Source: Novosphingobium sp. KCTC 2891
GTDB lineage: Bacteria > Pseudomonadota > Alphaproteobacteria > Sphingomonadales > Sphingomonadaceae
Assembly: GCF_025938155.1 (NCBI RefSeq)
Contig: NZ_JAPCZG010000001.1
Coordinates: 476,025 to 540,024 of the forward strand
Reading direction: 5' to 3'
Length of the DNA stretch: 64,000 nt
Shown: piece after piece, positions 52,431-62,268 of the stretch
How the letters are laid out: the number at the start of each line of letters is the position of its first letter
Numbering within the stretch: the stretch's first letter is position 1
The notes under the pieces: model-generated
Told to the model about the DNA's origin: nothing
Seen by the model: only the letters and a program-made list of their open reading frames with translations
Database searches by the model: none
Position numbers and translations under genes: made by a program

Positions 52431-53909
52431 TCACGCAGCGTGGTCGCGGATACGAGCCAGCGACTCGTCCTTGCCCAGCAGCGTCAGTACGTCGAAAATT
52501 CCCGGCGAGGTAGTCGTCCCGGTCAGGCTTGCGCGCAAGGGTTGCGCCAGCTTGCCCAGGCCGAGACCCAGCTCCTCTGCCATGGCCTTGAGGCTGGCCT
52601 CAAGGCTCTCGTTTGTCCAGTCGCCAACGGCGTCGATGCGACCTGCGATTTTTGCCAGCAGCGCGCGGGCGTCATCGGTCAGCAGCGCTTCGGCCTTGGC
52701 GTCCACCGGCAGCGGCCGCTGCGTGAACAGGAAGGTGGCACCGCGTGCCAACTCGTTCAGGTCGGCGGCGCGCACTTTCAGCACCGGCATCGCGCGTTCG
52801 AGCAGCGCCATCCCGGCGGCGGCATCGAAAGTGGGCGTGATCTCGGCAAGGCGCGGGGCGACAAGCCCGGCAAGCCGTGCGTCGTCCGCCTCGCGGATAT
52901 AGTGCCCGTTGAGATTGAGCAGCTTCTTGAGGTCGAAGCGCGAGGCGCCCTTGTTCACATCGGTGATGTCGAACCATTCGACCGCCTGTTCGCGGCTGAT
53001 GATTTCCTCGTCGCCGTGGCCCCAGCCAAGGCGGAGGAGATAGTTGAACACCGCTTCGGGCAGCAGCCCCATCTCGTCGCGATAGGCATCGACGCCCAGT
53101 GCGCCGTGGCGCTTGGACAGCTTGGCCCCGTCCGATCCGTGAATCAGCGGAATGTGGGCATAGGCCGGATCGGGCCAGTTGCCCTCAATCGTATGCATGG
53201 CGCGGATGAGAACGAGCTGGCGGAAGGCGTTGTTGATGTGATCGTCGCCGCGGATCACGTGGGTCACGCCCATGTCGTGATCGTCGACCACCACCGCCAG
53301 CATATAGGTTGGCGTGCCGTCGCTGCGCAGGACGACGTAGTCGTCGATCTCCACGTTCTGGACGGTGATCGTGCCCTGCACCAGATCGTCGATCACGGTT
53401 TCGCCGTCGCGCGGAGCCTTGATCCGGACCACATAGGGCTTGTCCGCCGGCCAGGTCGCCGGGTCGGCTTCGCGCCATTCGCTGTCGATGCGGAAGGGGC
53501 GGCGCTCGGCCTGCGCCTGTTCGCGGCGAGCGGCGAGTTCTTCCTGCGTCAGGTAGCAGCGATAGGCGTGGCCGGCCTCGACCAGCAGGCGCGCAACTTC
53601 GGCATGGCGGTCAGACCGCGCGAACTGGAACACCGCGGGTTCGTCGCCGTCCAGGCCCAGCCAGCGCAGGCCGTCGAAGATCGCGTCGATCGCCGCATCG
53701 GTGGAGCGGGCACGGTCGGTGTCTTCGATCCGCAGCAGGTAGGTGCCGCCGTGGTGGCGGGCGAAAAGCCAGTTGAACAGCGCGGTGCGCGCGCCGCCGA
53801 TGTGAAGGAATCCGGTGGGGGATGGGGCGAAACGCGTAACTACGCGAGAGCGGTCCTGGGCATTCGCCGGGGCCGATCCTGCAATAACGGTGTCAGTGGC
53901 GCTTGCCAT
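52431..53909 (-). CDS. gltX: Glutamyl-tRNA synthetase
   Basis: A 492-residue class I aminoacyl-tRNA synthetase. The HIGH-type motif is in [20 protein letters not shown] near residue 30 and the KMSKS-type motif is [12 protein letters not shown] near residue 260. Length is normal for the bacterial enzyme. I chose the ATG at 53909; the frame remains open upstream to 54233, but that part overlaps the divergent comEC gene and has no homology. The gap to comEC is only 21 bases, so their promoters must overlap each other's coding ends. Confidence 0.96.
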   Translation of the reverse strand: MASATDTVIAGSAPANAQDRSRVVTRFAPSPTGFLHIGGARTALFNWLFARHHGGTYLLRIEDTDRARSTDAAIDAIFDGLRWLGLDGDEPAVFQFARSDRHAEVARLLVEAGHAYRCYLTQEELAARREQAQAERRPFRIDSEWREADPATWPADKPYVVRIKAPRDGETVIDDLVQGTITVQNVEIDDYVVLRSDGTPTYMLAVVVDDHDMGVTHVIRGDDHINNAFRQLVLIRAMHTIEGNWPDPAYAHIPLIHGSDGAKLSKRHGALGVDAYRDEMGLLPEAVFNYLLRLGWGHGDEEIISREQAVEWFDITDVNKGASRFDLKKLLNLNGHYIREADDARLAGLVAPRLAEITPTFDAAAGMALLERAMPVLKVRAADLNELARGATFLFTQRPLPVDAKAEALLTDDARALLAKIAGRIDAVGDWTNESLEASLKAMAEELGLGLGKLAQPLRASLTGTTTSPGIFDVLTLLGKDESLARIRDHAA

Positions 53910-53930
53910 TTTTGAGAAGCGATCCTTCCA

Positions 53931-56168
53931 ATGCGTCCCATGGCGACCCGAGCCGAAAACCCGTCCGCATTCGAACCGGAGGTGGCCCTGCCGGAACGAA
54001 CGGCGCGGCCTTGGGCCAATCTTCGCCGCTTGTCCAGTGTGCACCGCACAACCGAACAATTCCTCGCCGACCGTCCGTTTGAACGCGGGCCGTGGCTCGC
54101 CGTGGCCTTCGGCCTTGGAATCGCGACATGGTTGGTCTTGCCCGGACCATGGGCGTGGAGCGCGGTTTTGGCGCTGTGCGCTGCGGTGTCGGCGGCTTCG
54201 CGGCTGCTCGCGGCGGACGGCGCGCTGGCACATCTGCGGCTGGCCGTGATGGCCGTTGCACTGATGATCGCCGCCGGTCTGGCGGTGGTCTGGACCAAAT
54301 CGACTTTAGTCGGACAGCCGGGAATCGGCCGCCCCGTCATCGCGTGGGTGCAGGGCAAGGTGATCGACCGGCAGGAACAGGGCGCGCAGGACAAGGTCCG
54401 GCTGCTGTTGGCGGCGCGGATCGAGGGACTCGAAGGCGCCCGGCGCGTGCGCATCAACCTGCCGCTCAAGCTCGACCGGCCGGATCTGGTCGACGGCGCA
54501 CGGGTGCGGCTGCGCGCGCGGCTGATGCCGCCCGCACCTCCGATGCTGCCTGGCGGCTACGACTTCGCGCGCGCTGCCTGGTTCCAGGGTCTTGCCGCCA
54601 CGGGCAGCGTGCTCGGCCCGGTGCAGGTGCTGTCGCCCGCGCCGGGGGGCACCACGCTCGGCCGCGTGCGGCAATCGCTGGCGGATCATGTTCGCGCCCG
54701 CCTGTCGGGATCGCCGGGCGCGATCGCAGCCGCTTTCGCCAGCGGCGATCGGGGCGCCATTGCGCAGGCCGACGAGGACGCGATGCGCGATGCGGGGCTG
54801 TCGCACCTCCTGTCGATCAGCGGGCTGCATGTCAGCGCGGTGGTCGCGGCGGTCTATGTGCTGGCGATCCGGCTGCTGGCGCTGGTCCCGTTCATTGCGC
54901 TGCGGGTGCGGTTGCCGCTGGTGGCCGCGGGCGCCGGGGCGCTGGCGGGGATCGGCTATACCCTGCTCACCGGATCGGAAGTGCCGACGGTGCGCTCGTG
55001 CATCGGGGCCGTGCTGGTGCTGGCCGCGCTGGCGCTGGGGCGCGATCCGCTGTCGCTGCGGATGCTGGCCGTCGCTGCCTTCGTGGTCATGCTGTTCTGG
55101 CCAGAGGCGGTGTTCGGTCCCAGCTTTCAGATGAGCTTCGCCTCGGTCATCGCCATCATTGCATTCCACAATGCCGCGCCGGCCAAGCGTTTCCTGGCCC
55201 CGCGCGAAGAAGGTAGCGTCGCCCGGCTGGCGCGCCATCTCGCCATGCTGCTGGCGACAGGCGTGGTGATCGAACTGGCCCTGATGCCCATCGGCCTGTT
55301 CCACTTCCACCGCGCGGGGGTCTACGGCGCGGCGGCGAACGTTGTCGCGATCCCGCTGACGACGTTCGTGACGATGCCGTTGATCGCCGGAGCGCTGGTG
55401 CTGGACCTCGGCGGGTGGGGCGCGCCCGGGTGGTATCTCGCGGGCAAGTCGCTCGATCTCCTGCTGTGGCTGGCACACGTGACCGCCGCGCAGCCGGGGG
55501 CGGTCACGATGATGCCGGCGATGGCGGGCTGGACGTTTGGCCTGTTCATCGGCGGGCTGCTGTGGTTCGCGCTGTGGTCCGAGCGGGTGCGCCTGTGGGG
55601 TCTGTTGCCGGTGGCCCTCGCGACCGGGGTGGTTCTGCTTTCGCGTGCGCCGGATTTGCTTGTTTCAAGCGACGGGCGCCAGGTTGGCATCACGGGGGAA
55701 GGGCCGGGACTGCTGCTCTTGCGGGATGGCCGGAGCGACTTTTCGCGCGATGCGATGCTGGAAGGCGCGGGGATGGACGGGGCGGTGACGTCGCTTGACG
55801 CCTGGCCGGGCGCCGCCTGCAATCGCGATTTCTGCCGGATCACGCTGGACCGGGGCGGGCGGCGCTTCACGGTGCTGCTGGCGCGGGGCCGCGATCTGGT
55901 CGATCTCGGGGTGCTCGCCGCCGCTTGCGGGGCAAGCGACATCGTGATCGCCGACCGCCGTCTGCCCCGAACCTGCCTGCCCCGTCTGCTCAAGGCAGAC
56001 CGCGCGCTGCTCGCCCGGACGGGCGGGCTGGCGATCGATCTCACATCAGGCCGGGTAAAGACCGTGGCCGAAACGCAGGGCCATCACGGCTGGTATCGCT
56101 GGCCGGAGGAGCGGCGGCGCTGGAGCGCGAAGCCCACGCCGCGCGGCCGCCCTTTGCCGATTGGGTGA
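53931..56168 (+). CDS. comEC: ComEC/Rec2-family membrane protein
   Basis: A 745-residue protein of the DNA-uptake channel family. An N-terminal soluble loop (DUF4131-type) is flanked by spans, then the competence core domain begins with [20 protein letters not shown], the family hallmark, and runs through about eight more spans. The C-terminal metallo-beta-lactamase-like domain is degenerate: I see no HxHxDH zinc motif. It should sit in the inner membrane and pass single-stranded DNA in natural transformation. Whether this strain is competent cannot be said. The gene is convergent with lexA. Confidence 0.88.
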   Translation: MRPMATRAENPSAFEPEVALPERTARPWANLRRLSSVHRTTEQFLADRPFERGPWLAVAFGLGIATWLVLPGPWAWSAVLALCAAVSAASRLLAADGALAHLRLAVMAVALMIAAGLAVVWTKSTLVGQPGIGRPVIAWVQGKVIDRQEQGAQDKVRLLLAARIEGLEGARRVRINLPLKLDRPDLVDGARVRLRARLMPPAPPMLPGGYDFARAAWFQGLAATGSVLGPVQVLSPAPGGTTLGRVRQSLADHVRARLSGSPGAIAAAFASGDRGAIAQADEDAMRDAGLSHLLSISGLHVSAVVAAVYVLAIRLLALVPFIALRVRLPLVAAGAGALAGIGYTLLTGSEVPTVRSCIGAVLVLAALALGRDPLSLRMLAVAAFVVMLFWPEAVFGPSFQMSFASVIAIIAFHNAAPAKRFLAPREEGSVARLARHLAMLLATGVVIELALMPIGLFHFHRAGVYGAAANVVAIPLTTFVTMPLIAGALVLDLGGWGAPGWYLAGKSLDLLLWLAHVTAAQPGAVTMMPAMAGWTFGLFIGGLLWFALWSERVRLWGLLPVALATGVVLLSRAPDLLVSSDGRQVGITGEGPGLLLLRDGRSDFSRDAMLEGAGMDGAVTSLDAWPGAACNRDFCRITLDRGGRRFTVLLARGRDLVDLGVLAAACGASDIVIADRRLPRTCLPRLLKADRALLARTGGLAIDLTSGRVKTVAETQGHHGWYRWPEERRRWSAKPTPRGRPLPIG

Positions 56169-56175
56169 CCCGTCC

Positions 56176-56220
56176 GCTCAGTGCTCCACCGCTCGGTGCC
56201 CCACCGCTCCGTGCCCTACC
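56176..56220. repeat. 15-bp tandem repeat at the lexA 3' end
   Basis: Three copies begin at 56176, 56191 and 56206; each reads GCTC-N-GTGC-N-CN-ACC with small changes. A fourth partial copy (TTCAGTG) at 56222-56228 covers the stop codon of lexA. It fills most of the 54-bp gap between comEC and lexA and, like the 22-bp repeat at 6.7 kb, appears to duplicate a gene terminus. Confidence 0.85.
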
Positions 56221-56222
56221 AT

Positions 56223-56939
56223 TCAGTGATAGCGCCGCAGAAGGCCGGCCAGCTTGCCCTGCACCTGGACTTCCTCGGGCGCATAATACTGCGGATCATA
56301 GGCGGCGTTGGCGGGGTCGAGCCGGACCATGCCCTTTTCGTGGCGCAGGTACTTGAGCGTCGCTTCCTCGCCTCGCACCAGTGCGACCACGATTTCACCG
56401 TCGCGCGCGGTTTCGGTCCGGCGCACGAGCGCGAAATCGCCGTCGAGAATGCCGGCGTCGACCATCGAATCGCCCGAGACTTCCAGCGCATAGTGCTCGC
56501 CCGCACCAAGCAGCGCGGCGGGAACGGGCAGCGTCGCGGTGCCTTCCAGCGCCTCGATCGGGGTGCCCGCGGCGATACGGCCGTGGAGCGGAAGCTCGAT
56601 CACGTCGTTGGCCGGTGCGGGAGCCTTCGCCGCGGGACGCAGCGGGGCCAGCGGCGAATTGCTGTTGGCGGGGGGCGGGGTGCTCGCCGGTGCCGCGGCG
56701 GTGGTGGCGGGCTTGGCGCCAACGCCGTCCGCCTGGCGGATCACTTCAAGCGCACGGGCGCGGTTGGCCAGCCGGCGGATGAAGCCGCGCTCCTCCAGCG
56801 CCGAAATCAGGCGGTGGACGCCCGACTTCGACTTGAGGTCTAGCGCTTCCTTCATTTCCTCGAACGAGGGCGAGATACCGGATTCTTCAAGACGGTTCTG
56901 GATGAAGGTCAGCAACTCGTGCTGCTTGCGCGTCAACAT
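56223..56939 (-). CDS. lexA: LexA repressor
   Basis: A 238-residue SOS repressor and self-cleaving protease. The winged-helix DNA-binding domain ([46 protein letters not shown]) is followed by an Ala/Pro-rich linker longer than in E. coli. The cleavage site is the Ala-Gly in GRIAAGTP; the catalytic serine is in [10 protein letters not shown] and the lysine in [10 protein letters not shown]. It represses itself through the GAAC-N7-GAAC box 55 bases upstream and probably the repair operon at 41.4 kb. The ATG start at 56939 matches the family. Confidence 0.97.
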   Translation of the reverse strand: MLTRKQHELLTFIQNRLEESGISPSFEEMKEALDLKSKSGVHRLISALEERGFIRRLANRARALEVIRQADGVGAKPATTAAAPASTPPPANSNSPLAPLRPAAKAPAPANDVIELPLHGRIAAGTPIEALEGTATLPVPAALLGAGEHYALEVSGDSMVDAGILDGDFALVRRTETARDGEIVVALVRGEEATLKYLRHEKGMVRLDPANAAYDPQYYAPEEVQVQGKLAGLLRRYH

Positions 56940-56993
56940 GGGCGCTCACTCCCTTTGGCGTTCCGGGTTCGTTGACCCTTTGTCTCTTTGGTC

Positions 56994-57008
56994 GAACGAA
57001 TGCGGAAC
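56994..57008. promoter_or_regulatory. LexA-binding site (SOS box) of lexA
   Basis: GAACGAATGCGGAAC is a perfect GAAC-N7-GAAC direct repeat, the alphaproteobacterial SOS box, in the 93-bp gap upstream of lexA. It predicts autoregulation. A nearby GTTC-N3-GTTC pair (56960-56970) has the wrong spacing. Confidence 0.88.
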
Positions 57009-57032
57009 GAATAAGAAACCGATTTCCCTTCG

Positions 57033-58253
57033 TCAAGCAATTCCGCCAGTTTCGAGCAGATAGACCGGAACATCCGTTCCGGCGGGAGCCGCCGGTGCGC
57101 CGGCATCGCGCAAGACCAGTGCATTGGCCCGGGCGAGCGGCGTGAGCGCGCCCGAATCCTGCAGCGGATCGAGCGTCACCGCCGCGCCGTCCCAGCGCGC
57201 GCGCAGGAATTCCATGCGGCTGCCCCCGGCCGGCATCGGTTCGGCAAGGCGCGCGGTGATCGGGCGCGGCAGCGGATCGGCCGCCCCGAGCGCGGCGCGC
57301 AGCAGCGGCAGCATGAACAGGAAGCCGGTGACGAAAGCCGAGGCCGGATTGCCCGGCAGCCCGAGGATGACCTGCGTGCCGCGCCGGCCCACCAGCAGTG
57401 GCTTGCCCGGCTTGATCGCCACGCGCCAGAAGTCGATCTTGGCCCCGGCGGCTTCCAGCGCGGGGCGAACAAGATCGTGATCGCCCACCGAAGCCCCGCC
57501 GCTGGTGACGATGATATCTGCCTTGCCGGCCTGGTCGAGTGCCGCGACCACATCCTCCAGCCGGTCGGGCACCGGCCCGATCCGGGTCACCCGCACCGGG
57601 CAGAGCGAGGCGAGCGCCGCCAGCATCGGGCCGTTGCTGGCCGGTATCTGGTGCGGTTTGAGCGGTTTGCCGGGGCCGGCCAGTTCGTCGCCGGAATCGA
57701 TGATGGCCAGGTTCACCGGTCGGCGCACGCGCAGATATTGATGCCCGCCGGCAATCGCGAGCGCGATCTGGGCCGCACCCAGCCGGGTGCCGGGGGCGAG
57801 CAGGGGATCGTCCGCGGCAAAATCCATGGCGGCCGGGCGGATGTGTCGGCCGGTGGGCGATGGTGGCGTGCCGGTCAGGGTCAGCCGCTCGCCATCGCGC
57901 ACGCAGTCTTCCTGGAGCAAAACCATGTCCGCACCATCGGGCACGATCGCGCCGGTGCTGATCCGCACCGCCTCGCCCGCGCCGACCGTGCCGGCGTGGG
58001 GGTGGCCCGCCGCGCTTTCCCCGATCACGCGCCACGGTCCCGGCAGGTCCGCCGCCCGCATGGCATAGCCGTCCATGGCCGAGGACGGCGCATCGGGCTG
58101 GGTGCGGTGCGCGGTGACCGGATTCGCGAGGAAATAGCCCATGCATTCGCCGGCGGCGCGGTGCTCCACGGGCAGCGCGGGGGCGAGCCACATCAGTCGT
58201 TCCTGGGCGGTGCGCAGCGGCAGCGGCGGAACTTTCACGGCGACGTCGTTCAT
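57033..58253 (-). CDS. moeA: Molybdopterin molybdotransferase MoeA
   Basis: A 406-residue enzyme that inserts molybdate into adenylylated molybdopterin. Family blocks include [42 protein letters not shown] and [13 protein letters not shown], with [20 protein letters not shown] near the end. The start ATG at 58253 overlaps the moaC stop (ATGA), so the two cofactor genes are translationally coupled. It ends in the gap that carries the lexA promoter. Confidence 0.95.
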   Translation of the reverse strand: MNDVAVKVPPLPLRTAQERLMWLAPALPVEHRAAGECMGYFLANPVTAHRTQPDAPSSAMDGYAMRAADLPGPWRVIGESAAGHPHAGTVGAGEAVRISTGAIVPDGADMVLLQEDCVRDGERLTLTGTPPSPTGRHIRPAAMDFAADDPLLAPGTRLGAAQIALAIAGGHQYLRVRRPVNLAIIDSGDELAGPGKPLKPHQIPASNGPMLAALASLCPVRVTRIGPVPDRLEDVVAALDQAGKADIIVTSGGASVGDHDLVRPALEAAGAKIDFWRVAIKPGKPLLVGRRGTQVILGLPGNPASAFVTGFLFMLPLLRAALGAADPLPRPITARLAEPMPAGGSRMEFLRARWDGAAVTLDPLQDSGALTPLARANALVLRDAGAPAAPAGTDVPVYLLETGGIA

Positions 58254-58723
58254 GCGGGAGCCTTCCAGTCGCCCGACTTGCCGCCGCGCTTTTCGATGAG
58301 GCGGATGGCGTCGATCACCATCGCCTTGTCCACGGCCTTGGCCATGTCGTAGATCGTCAGCAGCGCGACCGAGACGGCGGTCATCGCTTCCATTTCCACC
58401 CCGGTCTTCGCGGTGAGCGATGCGGTTGCGGTCGCCTCCACGCCGGTTTCGGTAAGCGTGAATTCCACCGCCACCGCATCGAGCGCGAGGGGGTGGCACA
58501 GCGGGATCAGTTCGCCCGTCTTCTTCGCGGCCATGATCCCGGCGATGCGCGCGGCAGCCAGCACGTCGCCCTTGGGCGCGGTGCCGTCGCGGATCGCATC
58601 GCGCGCCTGCGCGGACATCCGGATATGGCCGCGCGCCACGGCCACGCGCTGCGTCGCGGGCTTGGCGCCGACATCGACCATGCGGGCATGGCCCTGCGCA
58701 TCGAGGTGGGTAAGTGCAGTCAT
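58250..58723 (-). CDS. moaC: Cyclic pyranopterin monophosphate synthase MoaC
   Basis: A 157-residue enzyme that completes the first step of molybdenum cofactor synthesis from GTP (with MoaA). Conserved segments are [46 protein letters not shown] with the active-site His, [18 protein letters not shown] and KAVDKAMVI, ending [10 protein letters not shown]. moeA follows by a four-base overlap. The 270-bp upstream gap contains no recognisable gene: its only open frames lack homology and ribosome sites. Confidence 0.96.
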   Translation of the reverse strand: MTALTHLDAQGHARMVDVGAKPATQRVAVARGHIRMSAQARDAIRDGTAPKGDVLAAARIAGIMAAKKTGELIPLCHPLALDAVAVEFTLTETGVEATATASLTAKTGVEMEAMTAVSVALLTIYDMAKAVDKAMVIDAIRLIEKRGGKSGDWKAPA

Positions 58724-58993
58724 GCCGCGGCGCTCCGGCGGGGGCAGGTTGGCACAGTTCGCGGGAACAAGGGCGGAACCGGATTTCGGGCGCTGGTGCA
58801 GAGCGGAACCGGCGGATGGCGGCGCGTAGTCATGCGGCGGTCATGCCAGAGCCCCGCGCGGGAGGACAGGGGGCACGTGCGGCGGAGGAAAGCCTGGCCA
58901 TCCGGTCCGCGCCATAGGTTCTCGTCATCCTGGCCGGTTTGGGGCATTCCCCGCGGGGGAGCGGATGCCGGGGCGCGGAAGCGGAGGAACGAC

Positions 58994-59554
58994 ATGGCCG
59001 AGATCGCGGCGCGGCATATGGTATACGATGGATGGTACAAGTTCTGGCGGCTCGACGTGCGGCTGCCCGACGGGATGGTGGTGGAGCGCCACCTGCTCGA
59101 CAACGGATCGGCGGTGGCGGTGCTGCCCTATGACCCGGCGCGGCGCGTGGCGATGCTGGTCAGCCAGCCCCGCGCGGCGGTGCTGGCGGCGGGCGAGGCG
59201 CCGCTGCTGGAAGCCATCGCGGGCAATCTGGATTCCGTGCCGGCAGAGGAACGCATCCGCGAGGAAGCGATGGAGGAAGGCGGGCTGCGGCTGGGCGCGC
59301 TGGAACCGGTGGCGAACATCTGGCCGATCCCGCCGGTTTCGACCGAGCGCGTGATGCTGTTCCTCGCCGAATACCATGCAGACGACCGCGTGGCCGAGGG
59401 CGGCGGCGCGGACGGTGAGTTCGAGCATATCAGCGTTCACGAATTGCCGTTGGACGACTTGCGCGCGATGGTGCTGGCGGGCGAACTGGTCGATGCCAAG
59501 ACGCTGGTGCTGGCACAGGCGCTGTTGCTGCGGAAGCCCGACTTGTGGCGGTAA
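58994..59554 (+). CDS. NUDIX hydrolase (ADP-ribose/nucleoside-diphosphate-sugar type)
   Basis: A 186-residue protein. A beta-rich N-terminus leads to a NUDIX box variant at AGNLDSVPAEERIREEAMEE followed by GGL. The glutamates needed for metal binding are there, but the arginine of the REUxEE signature is glutamate (EEAMEEGGL), with an arginine one position earlier. It may thus have altered activity. It would hydrolyse X-linked nucleoside diphosphates such as ADP-ribose. I chose the ATG at 58994, with GGAGGAACG upstream. The start lies after a gap of about 270 bases from moaC. Confidence 0.82.
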   Translation: MAEIAARHMVYDGWYKFWRLDVRLPDGMVVERHLLDNGSAVAVLPYDPARRVAMLVSQPRAAVLAAGEAPLLEAIAGNLDSVPAEERIREEAMEEGGLRLGALEPVANIWPIPPVSTERVMLFLAEYHADDRVAEGGGADGEFEHISVHELPLDDLRAMVLAGELVDAKTLVLAQALLLRKPDLWR

Positions 59555-59588
59555 GTCCGGCTTCCGAGCAGCAAAGTCTGCGTTCCCC

Positions 59589-60317
59589 TCAGAACTCCAT
59601 TTCGACCATCAGGCGGAACTGGCCCTTGGTATCGTCGCGCGCCTTGTCCACCGCGAACAGATAACCCGCCTCGATGCCGATTTCGGGGCCAAGGCCTTCG
59701 ATCTCGGTCTTCACGATCGGGCCGACGAAGTGTTCGGCGCTGGGCAGGAAGCGGTGGAACGAGCCGAGGTCGCCGAAGGCGGCCACGCCCACGCGCAGTT
59801 CGTCGCCGGCCACCGCATAGTCGGCCGATGCGGCATAGCCGACTTCCACTTTCTGCCCGGTGGCGAGATGCTTCTGGAAGATCAGGTTCAGCCGCGCATC
59901 GAGCGGGCCGGCCTTGCGCTGCAACAAGATCTTGCCCTCGACTGCGTCGGGCGTGTCGCGCAGCAGGCCCACCTCGTATTCACCGTAGAGCGCCACGTCG
60001 ATCCCGGCGACGCGGCCCAGCGTGTAGATCGCCTCGAAGCTGGCTGCCTCGGCCTTGCGCGGGCCGGACGGCTCGCGCTCCAGTTCAAGCTGCGCGCCCA
60101 GGCGCAGGCGGTCGGTGGGGGAGTAGGCGGCTTCCAGCTTCAGCGCGTCCTCGCCGTCGTCGGCGCCGCCGGCCAGCGCGCCATAGCGCGCCTCCAGTTC
60201 GACCTCGCCCTTCTCGGTCGTCGCGCCATAAACTTCATCGCCCATCCCCGGTGCGGCATGGGCTGCGCACGGCAGGGTGCAGGCGGCCAGCGCGGCCAGA
60301 ACAACTTTCTTCATCAT
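59589..60317 (-). CDS. Probable outer-membrane beta-barrel protein of unknown role
   Basis: A 242-residue exported protein. A signal peptide (KKVVLAALAACTLPCAAHA) is followed by alternating amphipathic strands such as GEVELEARYGAL, DALKLEAAYSPTDRLRLGAQ and QKVEVGYAASADYAV. The last residue is phenylalanine after LMVEMEF, the terminal signature for beta-barrel assembly. Twelve or so strands can be counted loosely. The start region offers two ATGs at 60317 and 60314. A Fur-like palindrome 32 bases upstream suggests iron-dependent expression. The transported compound is unknown. Confidence 0.72.
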   Translation of the reverse strand: MMKKVVLAALAACTLPCAAHAAPGMGDEVYGATTEKGEVELEARYGALAGGADDGEDALKLEAAYSPTDRLRLGAQLELEREPSGPRKAEAASFEAIYTLGRVAGIDVALYGEYEVGLLRDTPDAVEGKILLQRKAGPLDARLNLIFQKHLATGQKVEVGYAASADYAVAGDELRVGVAAFGDLGSFHRFLPSAEHFVGPIVKTEIEGLGPEIGIEAGYLFAVDKARDDTKGQFRLMVEMEF

Positions 60318-60348
60318 GATACCCCTCGAGTCCGTGCGGCGTCGCTAA

Positions 60349-60363
60349 TGCGACATACTCGCA
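60349..60363. promoter_or_regulatory. Fur/Irr-like palindrome upstream of the outer-membrane protein gene
   Basis: TGCGA-CATAC-TCGCA is a perfect 5-bp inverted repeat with a five-base centre, in an unusually AT-rich patch, 32 bases before the start codon on the minus strand. Its TGCNA...TNGCA layout resembles alphaproteobacterial iron-regulator boxes. A second palindrome, GCAATATTGC, lies at 60375-60384. Confidence 0.4.
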
Positions 60364-60485
60364 ATAGCAAGCTAGCAATATTGCGACACAAACATTGATC
60401 TCGCGCAAAGCGAGGGAAAAATGTGCCTGTGCGGACTCGCATTCCTCCGCCGCCGCTTCTATTTCCGCGCCGACTGGAGGACCTC

Positions 60486-61460
60486 ATGGCAACGACCCAC
60501 AAGACCCGAATGCTCATCATCGGATCCGGCCCCGCCGGGCTTTCCGCCGCGATCTATGGCGCGCGCGCGGGGATGCAGCCGATCGTGGTTCAGGGCCTTC
60601 AGCCGGGCGGCCAGCTGACGATCACTACCGACGTCGAGAACTATCCCGGCTTCCGCGACGTGATCCAGGGTCCGTGGCTGATGCAGGAAATGCAGGCCCA
60701 GGCCGAACACGTCGGCACCCGCATGATGTGGGACACGATCACCGAGGTTACCCTCGATGGCTCGCCGTTCCGCGCCACGGGCGACAGCGGCGACATCTAC
60801 GAAGGCGACGTGCTGGTGATCGCCACCGGCGCGCAGGCCAAGTGGCTGGGCGTGCAGGGCGAGGTTGAATTCTCGGGCAAGGGCGTTTCCGCCTGCGCCA
60901 CGTGCGACGGCTTCTTCTATCGCGGCAAGAAGGTGGTGGTGATCGGCGGCGGCAACACTGCGGTCGAGGAAGCGCTCTACCTCACCAACCATTCGCAGGA
61001 CGTCACCCTGATCCATCGCCGCGATTCGCTGCGCTCGGAAAAGATCCTGCAGGACCGCCTCCTGGCGCACCCCAACGTGAAGGTGCTGTGGAACAAGGCG
61101 GTCGAAAGCTTCGCCGGCGATCTGGGGGGCGGCGGCCTCCAGTCGGTGGAACTGGTCGATACCGTGACCGGCGAGAAGTCGAGCATCGCCACCGACGGCG
61201 CGTTCGTCGCCATCGGCCACGCGCCCGCGACCGAGCTGTTCAAGGGCAAGCTGGAACTGGATGAAAGCGGCTACATCGTTGTCCAGCCAGGCACGCCCAA
61301 GACCGCGTTTCCCGGCGTGTTCGCCTGCGGTGACGTGATGGACCACACCTATCGCCAGGCGGTGACGGCGGCGGGCACCGGCTGCATGGCCGCGCTCGAT
61401 GCCGAGCGTTTCCTCGCCGAACTCGATTTCGCCGCGGCGCAGGCGCAAGCGGCGGAATAA
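60486..61460 (+). CDS. trxB: Thioredoxin reductase
   Basis: A 324-residue FAD/NADPH enzyme reducing thioredoxin. FAD-binding GSGPAGLSAAIYGARAG is at the N-terminus; the redox-active pair is CATC in SACATCDGFFYRG near residue 145; the NADPH motif GGGNTAVEEALYL follows; GDVMDHTYRQAVTAAGTGC is the second FAD site. I chose the ATG at 60486 with GGAGG about five bases upstream; a start at 60423 would add 21 residues with no homology. It is divergent from the outer-membrane gene. Confidence 0.96.
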   Translation: MATTHKTRMLIIGSGPAGLSAAIYGARAGMQPIVVQGLQPGGQLTITTDVENYPGFRDVIQGPWLMQEMQAQAEHVGTRMMWDTITEVTLDGSPFRATGDSGDIYEGDVLVIATGAQAKWLGVQGEVEFSGKGVSACATCDGFFYRGKKVVVIGGGNTAVEEALYLTNHSQDVTLIHRRDSLRSEKILQDRLLAHPNVKVLWNKAVESFAGDLGGGGLQSVELVDTVTGEKSSIATDGAFVAIGHAPATELFKGKLELDESGYIVVQPGTPKTAFPGVFACGDVMDHTYRQAVTAAGTGCMAALDAERFLAELDFAAAQAQAAE

Positions 61461-61466
61461 GGGCCG

Positions 61467-61491
61467 GCCGGCTGGGTAAGCCTCAGCCGGC
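61467..61491. terminator. Hairpin between convergent trxB and hydrolase genes
   Basis: GCCGGCTG (61467-61474) pairs with CAGCCGGC (61484-61491) around a nine-base loop that includes the end of the hydrolase 1 gene. There is no T run; it may be a weak terminator. Confidence 0.4.
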
Positions 61492-62268
61492 AGCTTCGAG
61501 CAGGCGCGCGGCCAGCCAGTCGCGCGCCGCATCCCCGGAAAAGGCGTGGGCGGCGCTGTCATGGCGCTGCACCCGCGCATCGCCTCTGGGCCACGCCGCC
61601 TCGAACAGCTGGGCGGTGCGGTCGCCTTGCGCCAGCAGGATCGTGACCGGCCCGCCGAACCGGCCGAGGCCGGCCTGCATCTCGCTCGCCAGCGCCGACG
61701 CGCCCGGTGCCAGTGCGGCGCCCTGTACGTCGCGCGCCACGCCGCGCAGGTCCACGCCGCCGCTCAGCAGCCGTTTCCATTCGGCAGGGTCCGCCAGCTT
61801 CGCAGCATAGCGCCGCCACAGCGCGGCGGCGGGCAGGGGCGCGGCCTGCGGCTCATCGCTGTCCAGCGTCCAAGGGTTGGCCAGCACCAGTGCGTCGAGG
61901 GGAAGGTCGGCGCCGAACAGCGCCAGCGCGCTCGCCGCGTCGCAATTGCCGAAGGCGGAGATCCGGCGCAGGTGCGGGGCCGCCGAGCGGAACGCGGCGA
62001 GCGCGGCCGCGATGTCGTCCCGGCTTTCGCGAAATCCGCCGTTCGCGCCGTCGCTGTCTCCCACGCCGCGCCGGTCGAAGCGGAAGCAGGGCACGCCCGC
62101 GCGCGCCAGATGCGCGGAGAGCCGGGCTTGCCCGGCGAAGGCGCCGCTCCGGATCTCGTTGCCGCCCGACACGATCAGCAAGCCGCTGGTGCCGGTCGCC
62201 GCCGCGGTGTCGAGCGTGCCCGCCAGCCGCGCGCCCTCGCAGGCGAATTCGATATGGCGCCGCATCAT
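61483..62268 (-). CDS. Exosortase A system-associated hydrolase 1
   Basis: A 261-residue alpha/beta-hydrolase-like protein of the TIGR03100 group, found in XrtA/PEP-CTERM exopolysaccharide loci. Diagnostic segments are IVSGGNEIRSGAFAGQARLS near residue 32, CFRFDRRGVGDSDG and FGNCDAASALALF in the nucleophile-elbow position, where the serine appears to be replaced by cysteine or aspartate (GNCDA). The start at 62268 (ATGATG) overlaps the stop of the preceding hydrolase 2 gene, so the two are coupled. It may process lipid-linked or acylated exopolysaccharide intermediates; the substrate is unknown. Confidence 0.88.
   Translation of the reverse strand: MMRRHIEFACEGARLAGTLDTAAATGTSGLLIVSGGNEIRSGAFAGQARLSAHLARAGVPCFRFDRRGVGDSDGANGGFRESRDDIAAALAAFRSAAPHLRRISAFGNCDAASALALFGADLPLDALVLANPWTLDSDEPQAAPLPAAALWRRYAAKLADPAEWKRLLSGGVDLRGVARDVQGAALAPGASALASEMQAGLGRFGGPVTILLAQGDRTAQLFEAAWPRGDARVQRHDSAAHAFSGDAARDWLAARLLEAAG

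Noticed and set aside
53931..56168. Competence DNA-uptake system
   Set aside because: comEC alone is near-universal in this group and its nuclease-like domain is degenerate; no other competence gene is in the window.
56960..56970. GTTC-N3-GTTC pair upstream of lexA as a second SOS box
   Set aside because: The spacing is three instead of seven bases; the true box is the GAAC-N7-GAAC repeat at 56994-57008.
58714..58917. Short plus-strand open frame in the moaC/NUDIX gap
   Set aside because: It has no ribosome site and no recognisable motifs, and its composition is like the antisense shadow frames. I treat the gap as promoter sequence.
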